Source: Desulfovibrionaceae bacterium
Lineage (GTDB): Bacteria > Desulfobacterota > Desulfovibrionia > Desulfovibrionales > Desulfovibrionaceae
Direction of reading: 5' to 3'
DNA: 5,344 nt
Assembly (NCBI GenBank): GCA_030539415.1
Contig: JAUNSE010000161.1
Span: 1 to 5,344, forward strand
Each line of letters opens with the position of its first letter. Position 1 is the stretch's first letter. The notes under the pieces were generated by a model, which had not been told where the DNA came from, did no database searches, and saw only the letters and a program-made list of their open reading frames with translations. Shown piece by piece: positions 1-5,344 of the stretch. Position numbers and translations under genes: made by a program.

Positions 1-52
1 GACAGCCTATGACGATCACCTTCCAAAATCAACACTTTGGTTCAACAGAGCC
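1..52. mobile_element. Putative terminus of an insertion sequence (partial, cut by window edge)
   Basis: These 52 bases precede the SMR remnant but do not encode SMR-like protein in any frame. Their GC content (24 of 52) is well below that of the surrounding DNA. Read from 52 leftward on the minus strand they begin GGCTCTGTTGAACCAAAG, which resembles the terminal inverted repeats of several DDE-transposase insertion sequences (compare the GGCTTTGTTGAA-type ends of IS903/IS5-family elements). A plus-strand frame ends with TGA at 10-12, about 40 bases from the presumed tip, where a transposase gene could finish. An open minus-strand frame also exists, so the orientation is unresolved. A small inverted repeat (CCAAA 23-27, TTTGG 36-40) lies inside. 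The element body and the other end are outside the window, so the family and the target duplication cannot be established. The call rests on the abrupt loss of SMR homology together with the IR-like tip. Confidence 0.5.
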
Positions 53-142
53 ATTGTCTTCGGCGAGCCGGCCACGGCCATGCGCCTTTGCTGCGTGGCC
101 CTGATTGTATCGGGCATTGTCGGCCTGAAGCTGGTCGGCTGA
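53..142 (+). pseudogene. 3' remnant of an SMR-family (SugE/Gdx-like) small multidrug exporter gene
   Basis: The frame ending at TGA 140-142 encodes 29 residues: a short FGEPATAMRL turn, then a hydrophobic helix (VALIVSGIVGLKLVG) that ends the protein. This is the recognisable loop and fourth transmembrane helix of small multidrug resistance proteins. The MRL and GLKL residues favour the SugE/Gdx (guanidinium/quaternary ammonium exporter) branch over EmrE. A full SMR protein is about 105 residues with four helices. The first three, including the essential membrane Glu of helix 1, are absent here, and the codons before the isoleucine at 53-55 (reading ...STLWFNRA) do not fit the family. The reading frame stays open through the junction, but no functional transporter can come from this fragment. 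It was probably interrupted by the IS-like sequence at 1-52. The 5' part may lie on the far side of that element. The gene converges with the RND operon. Confidence 0.75.
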
Positions 143-203
143 TCCTTTCCGCTTTCCGGCTGACATCCGCCGCTCTGGCGCGGCGCCCGTCCGCGTGAAC
201 CAT

Positions 204-239
204 GAAGGCCCTGTCCCGAACCTGCGGGACAGGGCCTTC
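204..239. terminator. Perfect 15-bp inverted repeat between convergent genes, probable (bidirectional) terminator
   Basis: Bases 204-218 (GAAGGCCCTGTCCCG) pair perfectly with 225-239 (CGGGACAGGGCCTTC) around a 6-base loop (AACCTG). The hairpin starts 19 bases beyond the mdtC stop codon on the minus strand and 61 bases beyond the SMR stop on the plus strand, the usual place for a terminator shared by convergent genes. The stem is long and GC-rich. The U-tract is poor: on the plus strand only TTTT at 245-248 follows, and on the minus strand there is no T-run, although AAAA precedes the stem. It may therefore act as an atypical intrinsic terminator or as a 3'-end stabilising hairpin. A weaker 6-bp hairpin (CGCCGC 168-173 with GCGGCG 180-185) sits between it and the SMR stop. 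No gene is seen in 143-258. Confidence 0.7.
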
Positions 240-258
240 GCGATGTTTTGGCCGGCGG

Positions 259-3200
259 CTACAGCCTTGTGCTGAGGGCCATGAGTAGCCGCGCCTTGCG
301 CTCGCCGTGGCGGCGCTTCAGGCGCTTGAAGATCGAGCGGTGGCGGATGTTGTCGAGACAGAGGAAGATGACCGGGGTGGTGTAGAGCGTGAGCAGCTGG
401 CTCAGGGCCAGGCCGCCGACGATGGCAATGCCCAGGGGCTGGCGCAGCTCGGCGCCGTCGCCCTGGCCGAGCGCCAGGGGCACCGCGCCGAACATGGCCG
501 CGAAGGTGGTCATCATGATGGGCCGGAAGCGCAGCCGGCAGGCGGTCAGGATGGCCTCCTTCGGCTTCATGCGGTATTCGCGCTCCGCGGTCAGGGCGAA
601 GTCGATCATCAGGATGGCGTTCTTCTTCACCAGGCCGCACAGCAGCAGCACGCCGATAAGGGCGATGATCGTGAATTCGGCCCCGAAGAGCATGAGCGCT
701 ATCAGCGCGCCGCCGCCGGCCGGCGGCAGGGTGGAGAGAATGGTCAGGGGATGGATCAGGCTCTCGTAGAGGATCCCCAGCACGATGTAGAGCACCGCTA
801 TGGCCGACAGAATGAGAATGATCATGCTGGCCGCGGTGTCGGAGTACATCTTGGCCGTGCCCTGGAAACTGCCGATGATGGTGTTCGGCATGCCGATGCG
901 GATCTGGGCGTCCTCGATTTCGCGCTGCGCGTCGGACAGGGCCTTGCCCGCGGTCAGGTTGAAGGAGACGGTGACAGCCGCGAACTGCCCCTGATGCGCC
1001 ACGGACAGCGAGCTGAAGCCGGCCCCTATCTCGGCCACGCTGGTCAGGGGCACAAGTCCGTCCCTGCCGGGCAGGCGCACGACCTCGAGCTGCTCCGGCG
1101 CCTGCCACCACTCCTGGCCGAAGTCCAGCACGACCTTGTACTGATTCCTGTCCTGGTAGATGGTGCTGATCTGGGTCTGGCCGTAGGCCAGGCCCAGGGC
1201 GCTGTCAAAGTCCTGCATGGTCACGCCGTAGCGCGAGAGCAGGTCCCTGTTGACCGTGAGCACGGTCTCAAGCCCGCGCTCCTCGAGATCCGTGTCCACG
1301 TCCGTGAGCACGGAGCTCTTGCCGAGCTCGTTCGCCAGTTTGCGGCTCCATTCGCGCAGCTCGCTGATGCTGTCGCTCTGCAGCGTGTACTGGAACTGGC
1401 TTCTGGCCGAGCGCCCGCCCATCTGCAGGTCCTGGGCCGACTGCAGGAAGACCTGCGTGCCGGGCTCGGCCATGACTTTGGGACGCAGGCGGTCGATGAC
1501 CTGCTGGGCCTTGACGCCGCGCTCCTCGAGCGGCTTCAGGGAGATGAACATGCCGGAGCTGCCGCGGCCCCCGGAAAAGTGCGAGGACACCTTGTCCACC
1601 GCCGGATCCTGGAGGATGATGTCCTGTATGCGCCGGATCTTCTCCGCGCCGGCCTGGAAGGACAGGCTCTGATCCATGCGTATGCCGCCCATGATCATGC
1701 CCGTGTCCTGCTGCGGGAAAAAGCCCTTGGGAATGGCTATGTACAGGTACACGTTGGCCGCCAGCACCAGGAAGAAGGCCAGCATGGTGAGCCGCGGATG
1801 ATCGACCACCACATGCACGCTGGCAGCGTACCTGTCGCGCACCCCGTCCAGGAAGCGGCTCCAGCCGTCCAGAATCGCCGTCCACAGGCGTCCGATGGCG
1901 GCGAACAGGCCGGTTCTGTCCCGCTCGCGCAGCTGCGCGGCCAGATAGTCCTCCCTGCTCTGCAGCATGTAGGCGCACATCATGGGCGTCGTGGTCAGGG
2001 AGATGGCCATGGAGATGAGCACGGCCACGGCCAGGACCACGGCGAATTCCCTGAAGATGCTGCCGAGCATGCCCGGCATGAGCAGAATGGGGATGAAGAC
2101 CGCCACCAGCGACAGGGAAATGGAGATGACCGTAAAGCCCACCTCGCGCGCACCGCGCAGGGCGGCCCGCAGGGGCTTCTCGCCCATCTCCAGACGGCGC
2201 ACGATGTTCTCCAGCACCACGATGGCGTCGTCCACCACAAAGCCCGTGGCTATGGTCAGGGCCATGAGGGAGAGGTTGTCCAGCGTGTAGCCGGCCACGT
2301 ACATGACCGCGAAGGTGCCGATGAGCGAAACCGGGGCCGCCACGGCCGGAATGGCCGTGGCCCTGTTGTTGCGCAGGAAGAGGAAGACCACCAGAATGAC
2401 CAGGGCCATGGACAGGAGCAGGCTCTTCTCCACCTCCGAGAGCGAGGCGCGGATGGTCACGGAGCGGTCCATGGTCACGTCCAGGGTCACGGCCTCGGTC
2501 AGCCAGTCGCGCATGCCGGGCAGCATGGCCTTGATCTTGTCCACGGTCTCGATGATGTTCGCGCCCTGGGTCTTGGACACCATGAGCAGGACGGCCGGCT
2601 TGCCGTTGAAGAGCGCCATGGACTGCACGTCCTCGGGGCCGTCGTAGATGGTGGCGATGTCCTTCAGGCGCAGGTCGCCGCCCTCGTTCGTGCGGATGAT
2701 GATGCTGCCGTAGTCCTCGGGCTTCTGCAGCTGATCGTTGATGCCCACGAGCCAGTAGTGCTGGCTGTTGGCGAGCATGCCGCGCGGCATGAAGACGCTG
2801 GCGCTGCTGATGGCCGTGCGCACGTCCGCCATGGTCAGGCCGTTGCGGTACAGGGCCTGGGGATTGATATCCACGCGCACGGCGGGCAGGGCGCTGCCGC
2901 CGAGGCTCACCTCGCCCACGCCCTGGACCTGGGCGATTTTCTGGGCCAGCACGCTCTCGGCCATGTCGTACATCTGGAAGCTGGACAGCGTGTCCGAGGT
3001 CAGCGCCAGAATGATGATGGGTATGCCCGCCGGATTCATCTTCCGGTAGGTCGGGTTGGAGGGCATGGTCGGCAGCGTGGACCTGGCCGCGTTGATGGCT
3101 GCCTGCACGTCTCTGGCCGCGCCGTCGATGTCGCGGTCGAGCTCGAACTGCAGCATGACGCGGGTCGAGCCCTGGGAGCTGGTGGACGTCATTTCCGTGA

Positions 3201-3639
3201 TGCCGGAAATGCGGCCGAGCGCCCGCTCCAGCGGCGTGGCCACGGTTGTGGCCATGGTTTCCGGGCCCGCGCCCGGGAGGCTTGCCCGGATGAAGACCAT
3301 GGGAAAGTCCATTTCCGGCAGGGGCGCCACTGGCAGAAGCTGGAAGGAGACCGCGCCGGCCAGGGCCAGGGCCACGGTCAAGAGGGTCGTGGCCACTGGA
3401 CGGCGGATGAAGGTGGAGGAGATGTTGAGCGGCAGATAGCGCGGTCCGAGACGCTTTGGCGCGGCCGGATCCCTGTACTCCGGCCCGTCGTCCTCCGCGT
3501 CCTCCCTGCCGGCCTGTTCGTCCGGAAGGCCGTTGTCCCCGGAGGTGCCGGCCTGTTCGGGGCTGGCGCGCCGCCAGGGCTTTTCCTCCGCCGGGCCGAG
3601 ACCCAGCAGCCTGCGCCACCAGGAAATCCTAGAGGACAT
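259..3639 (-). CDS. mdtC: MdtC-type RND multidrug efflux pump inner-membrane subunit
   Basis: This gene encodes a complete 1126-residue proton-driven drug exporter of the RND (HAE1) family. In the known system, MdtC forms mixed trimers with MdtB and works with MdtA and an outer-membrane channel to expel compounds such as bile salts and novobiocin. Residues 71-81 (LNISSTFIRRP) match the normal RND N-terminus, and TM1 is about 82-103. The first periplasmic lobe carries SLPGAGPETM and the TPLERALGRI and DVQAAINAA motifs. TM2-TM6 lie at about 405-555 and TM7 near 616-636, followed by GFFPQQDTG (639-647). The second lobe contains STIYQ and NQYKVV, and TM8-TM12 span about 936-1095. The proton-relay residues are intact: D470/D471 in TM4, K1006 in TM10 (VKKNAI), R1037 and T1044 in TM11, aligning with AcrB D407/D408/K940/R971/T978. 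The ATG at 3637-3639 is chosen because GGGAGG lies 5 bases upstream and mdtB ends there. A further in-frame start at 3741 lies deep inside mdtB. Unusual for the family are about 70 polar residues before TM1 and a mid-protein linker about 20 residues longer than in E. coli MdtC (1025 aa). Confidence 0.95.
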   Translation of the reverse strand: MSSRISWWRRLLGLGPAEEKPWRRASPEQAGTSGDNGLPDEQAGREDAEDDGPEYRDPAAPKRLGPRYLPLNISSTFIRRPVATTLLTVALALAGAVSFQLLPVAPLPEMDFPMVFIRASLPGAGPETMATTVATPLERALGRISGITEMTSTSSQGSTRVMLQFELDRDIDGAARDVQAAINAARSTLPTMPSNPTYRKMNPAGIPIIILALTSDTLSSFQMYDMAESVLAQKIAQVQGVGEVSLGGSALPAVRVDINPQALYRNGLTMADVRTAISSASVFMPRGMLANSQHYWLVGINDQLQKPEDYGSIIIRTNEGGDLRLKDIATIYDGPEDVQSMALFNGKPAVLLMVSKTQGANIIETVDKIKAMLPGMRDWLTEAVTLDVTMDRSVTIRASLSEVEKSLLLSMALVILVVFLFLRNNRATAIPAVAAPVSLIGTFAVMYVAGYTLDNLSLMALTIATGFVVDDAIVVLENIVRRLEMGEKPLRAALRGAREVGFTVISISLSLVAVFIPILLMPGMLGSIFREFAVVLAVAVLISMAISLTTTPMMCAYMLQSREDYLAAQLRERDRTGLFAAIGRLWTAILDGWSRFLDGVRDRYAASVHVVVDHPRLTMLAFFLVLAANVYLYIAIPKGFFPQQDTGMIMGGIRMDQSLSFQAGAEKIRRIQDIILQDPAVDKVSSHFSGGRGSSGMFISLKPLEERGVKAQQVIDRLRPKVMAEPGTQVFLQSAQDLQMGGRSARSQFQYTLQSDSISELREWSRKLANELGKSSVLTDVDTDLEERGLETVLTVNRDLLSRYGVTMQDFDSALGLAYGQTQISTIYQDRNQYKVVLDFGQEWWQAPEQLEVVRLPGRDGLVPLTSVAEIGAGFSSLSVAHQGQFAAVTVSFNLTAGKALSDAQREIEDAQIRIGMPNTIIGSFQGTAKMYSDTAASMIILILSAIAVLYIVLGILYESLIHPLTILSTLPPAGGGALIALMLFGAEFTIIALIGVLLLCGLVKKNAILMIDFALTAEREYRMKPKEAILTACRLRFRPIMMTTFAAMFGAVPLALGQGDGAELRQPLGIAIVGGLALSQLLTLYTTPVIFLCLDNIRHRSIFKRLKRRHGERKARLLMALSTRL

Positions 3640-5344
3640 TCTCGCCTCCCGTGCCGCTGCCGGCCGTCCGCGGCGCTCCGCCCGGGGCCGCGCTCTTTCC
3701 GCGGGCATTCCTGCCGCCCTTTCTGCGGGAGAACTGATCAAACCAGACGTAGACCACGGGCGTGGTGAACAGGGTGAGCATCTGGCTGAAGATGAGGCCG
3801 CCGACCATGGTCACGCCCAGGGGGCGGCGCATCTCGGCGCCCATGCCCATGCCCAGCATGAGCGGCAGGGCGCTCAGCAGGGCGCAGAGCGTGGTCATGA
3901 GAATGGGCCGCAGGCGCAGCAGGCAGGCCTCGTGTATGGCCGTGACGCTGTCCTTGCCCTGCCTGGTCTCGGCGTCCAGGGCGAAGTCCACCATCATGAT
4001 GGCGTTTTTCTTGACAATGCCGATGAGCAGGATGAGGCCGATGATGCCGACCACGCCGAGCTCCATGTCGCAGAGGATCAGGGCCAGCAGGGCGCCTATG
4101 CCGGCCGAGGGGAGGGTGGAGATGATGGTGATGGGGTGGACGTAGCTCTCGTAGAGCACGCCCAGCACGATGTAGACCGTGGCTATGGCCGCGAGGATAA
4201 GCCAGAGCTGATTGTCCGTGGAGCTCTCGAAGGCCCTGATGGAGCCCTGGAAGACCATGCGCACGGAGTCGGGCAGGCCGATTTCGTCGATGGCCCTGTG
4301 CACGGCCGAGACGGCATTGCCGAGATGCGAGTCCTCGGCCACGTTGAAGGACAGCGTGGCCGCCGGGAACTGGCCCTGGCGGGAGATGCCGAGCTGCACC
4401 GGGCGCTCCTCGATGGAGGCCACGGCCGTGATGGGCACCGCCGTGCCGCCGCTGGTCTGCACATAGACGGCCTCGATGTCCACCGGACCCTGGCGGAAGC
4501 GGTCGTCTATCTCGAGCACGACCTTGTACTGATTGGTCTGGGTGAAGATGGTCGAGATGAGGCGCTGGCCGAGCGAGCTGTAGAGGGCGCTGTCGATGTC
4601 CTCCATGGTCACGCCGAGGCGGCTTGCCGCGTCGCGGTTCACGTTGACATAGAGCATGGTGCCGGTGGGCAGCAGGTCGCTCGCCACATAGGCCAGCTCG
4701 GGCTGGCCGTTCATGGCCGTCCTGAGCTTCGTGGCCCAGGTGTCGAGCTGATCGCGGGTGACCGCCTCCATGGTGAGCTGGTACATGGTCCTGGAGGTGC
4801 GGTCCTCGATGGTCAGATCCTGCACCGGATTGAGATAGAGGCTGGCTCCCGGGATTTCGGCCCGCGCCCTCTCCATGAGGCGGCGGGCGATGACCGGCGC
4901 GCGATCGTCGCGTTCGTCGAGATCCTTGAGCTCCACGGTCAGCCTGGAGGTGGCGATGCTGGGATTCTGGCCGTCCACGCCCACGAAAAAGGCCACGCGC
5001 TTGACCGCCGGATCCGAGAGCAGCAGGTTGGCCAGGCTCTGCTGGCGGCCGGCCATGGCCTGGAAGGACGTGTGCTGCGGGGCCTCGGCTATGCCCTGCA
5101 GAAGACCCGTGTCCTGCACCGGGAAGAAGCCCTTGGGCACGGCCACGTACAGCAGGCCGGTGACCACGAGGCTCGAGAAGGCCACGAAAAGCATGAAGGG
5201 CCGGTGGGAGAGCACCCACACAAGGGCCGTGTCGTAGATGCGGAGGAGTTTCGGGAAAAAGCCCGCGCCCGACTTGGCCGCGGCGGCCTCGGCGCCGGTG
5301 TCCTCCGCCTCGGTGCCGCCGGCGAGCTCGGCGGCGCGCGCCCG
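3629..5344 (-). CDS. mdtB: MdtB-type RND multidrug efflux pump inner-membrane subunit (C-terminal half; 5' end beyond window)
   Basis: The visible 571 residues are the second half of an RND exporter, the partner of MdtC in the MdtABC pump. The frame is open to the right edge, so the GTG at 5219-5221 is an internal valine, not a start. Visible residues 1-28 are an Ala/Glu-rich cytoplasmic linker, followed by FFPKLLRIYDTAL and TM7 (about 47-68). KGFFPVQDTG follows at about 71-80. The periplasmic lobe shows VGVDGQNPS, LDERDDR, NPVQDLTIED, ASRLGVTMEDID, LGQRLISTI and NQYKVVLE, all closely matching E. coli MdtB rather than MdtC. TM8-TM12 lie at about 379-535 and contain YIVLGVLYESYVHPITI, GIVKKNAIMM (K446, the AcrB K940 equivalent), RLRPILMTT (R477, T484) and LTLFTTPVVY. 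TM1-TM6, including the TM4 Asp pair, are outside the window. A 34-residue Arg/Gly/Ala/Ser-rich cytoplasmic tail ends the protein, somewhat longer than in E. coli, and its last codons hold the mdtC ribosome site. mdtA would be expected upstream. Confidence 0.93.
   Translation of the reverse strand, partial: RARAAELAGGTEAEDTGAEAAAAKSGAGFFPKLLRIYDTALVWVLSHRPFMLFVAFSSLVVTGLLYVAVPKGFFPVQDTGLLQGIAEAPQHTSFQAMAGRQQSLANLLLSDPAVKRVAFFVGVDGQNPSIATSRLTVELKDLDERDDRAPVIARRLMERARAEIPGASLYLNPVQDLTIEDRTSRTMYQLTMEAVTRDQLDTWATKLRTAMNGQPELAYVASDLLPTGTMLYVNVNRDAASRLGVTMEDIDSALYSSLGQRLISTIFTQTNQYKVVLEIDDRFRQGPVDIEAVYVQTSGGTAVPITAVASIEERPVQLGISRQGQFPAATLSFNVAEDSHLGNAVSAVHRAIDEIGLPDSVRMVFQGSIRAFESSTDNQLWLILAAIATVYIVLGVLYESYVHPITIISTLPSAGIGALLALILCDMELGVVGIIGLILLIGIVKKNAIMMVDFALDAETRQGKDSVTAIHEACLLRLRPILMTTLCALLSALPLMLGMGMGAEMRRPLGVTMVGGLIFSQMLTLFTTPVVYVWFDQFSRRKGGRNARGKSAAPGGAPRTAGSGTGGENVL
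3645..3650 (-). promoter_or_regulatory. Shine-Dalgarno sequence of mdtC, inside the mdtB 3' end
   Basis: Minus-strand GGGAGG, five bases before the ATG at 3637-3639, is a near-optimal ribosome binding site. It lies within the last codons of mdtB, whose TAG (3629-3631) is reached after the mdtC start, giving an 11-base overlap. This arrangement decides the mdtC start and suggests translational coupling of the two pump subunits. No separate promoter for mdtC is apparent. Confidence 0.8.

Noticed and set aside
29..1111. 360-codon minus-strand frame overlapping the mdtC 3' end and the SMR remnant
   Set aside because: The product is low-complexity (Arg, Pro, His, Ala, Gly) with no recognisable domain. 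It runs through the hairpin and the convergent gene, and is an out-of-frame shadow of mdtC.
3640..3741. Longer mdtC start at 3741 giving 1160 residues
   Set aside because: It would place the start over 100 bases inside mdtB. The ATG at 3637-3639 has a near-ideal GGGAGG five bases upstream and the usual short overlap of coupled genes.
307..3768. A 1153-codon open frame on the plus strand, antisense to nearly all of mdtC
   Set aside because: Its translation is rich in His, Gln, Gly, Arg and Ala, with no domain or motif, as expected when a high-GC gene is read in the complementary frame. The minus-strand frame carries every RND motif in order. The antisense frame has no ribosome site that stands out.
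5219..5221. GTG as the start of the upstream RND gene
   Set aside because: The frame continues without a stop to the window edge and encodes the expected linker before TM7. Starting here would give half a pump lacking TM1-TM6, so it is an internal valine codon.
259..5344. Long-range DNA similarity between the 3' halves of the two RND genes, as a possible recent tandem duplication
   Set aside because: The proteins differ throughout, and each matches its own E. coli counterpart (MdtB or MdtC) better than the other. They are ancient paralogues, not a recent duplication.

Overview
The window is high-GC, Gram-negative-type DNA that carries the 3' part of an MdtABC-type multidrug efflux operon on the minus strand. 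Two adjacent RND inner-membrane pump genes fill about 95% of it. The minus-strand upstream gene (3629-5344) is cut by the right edge and matches MdtB. The downstream gene (259-3639) is complete and matches MdtC. Motif-level agreement with the E. coli pair is strong and specific to each subunit, for example FFPVQDTG and NPVQDLTIED in the first, and GFFPQQDTG, STIYQ and GDGAELRQPLG in the second. The high GC, the RND subtype and the Ala/Glu-rich insertions suggest a proteobacterium-like host, possibly of the Desulfovibrio type. That guess is weak; no rRNA or other taxonomic marker is present.

Right to left, which is the direction of transcription: the C-terminal half of MdtB runs from the window edge to a TAG at 3629-3631. 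MdtC starts inside the last codons of mdtB (ATG at 3637-3639, 11-nt overlap) behind a strong Shine-Dalgarno sequence, so the two are probably translationally coupled and made in matched amounts, as expected for subunits of a mixed trimer. The membrane-fusion partner (MdtA) would be expected upstream of mdtB, beyond the right edge. MdtC ends at a TAG at 259-261, followed by a perfect 15-bp inverted repeat (204-239) that probably terminates the operon.

The left end holds a second, unrelated export gene on the plus strand, convergent with the RND operon. Positions 53-142 encode only the last helix of a small multidrug resistance (SMR, SugE/Gdx-like) protein. The preceding 52 bases do not encode SMR sequence, have lower GC (24 of 52 bases, 46%), and end in a motif that looks like an insertion-sequence terminus (minus-strand reading GGCTCTGTTGAACC). 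The simplest reading is that an IS element inserted into, and inactivated, the SMR gene.

No novel system is evident. The points worth a second look are the IS/SMR junction, the extra cytoplasmic segments in both RND subunits (a roughly 70-residue N-terminal extension and longer mid-protein linkers), and the symmetrical hairpin shared by the two convergent transcripts.
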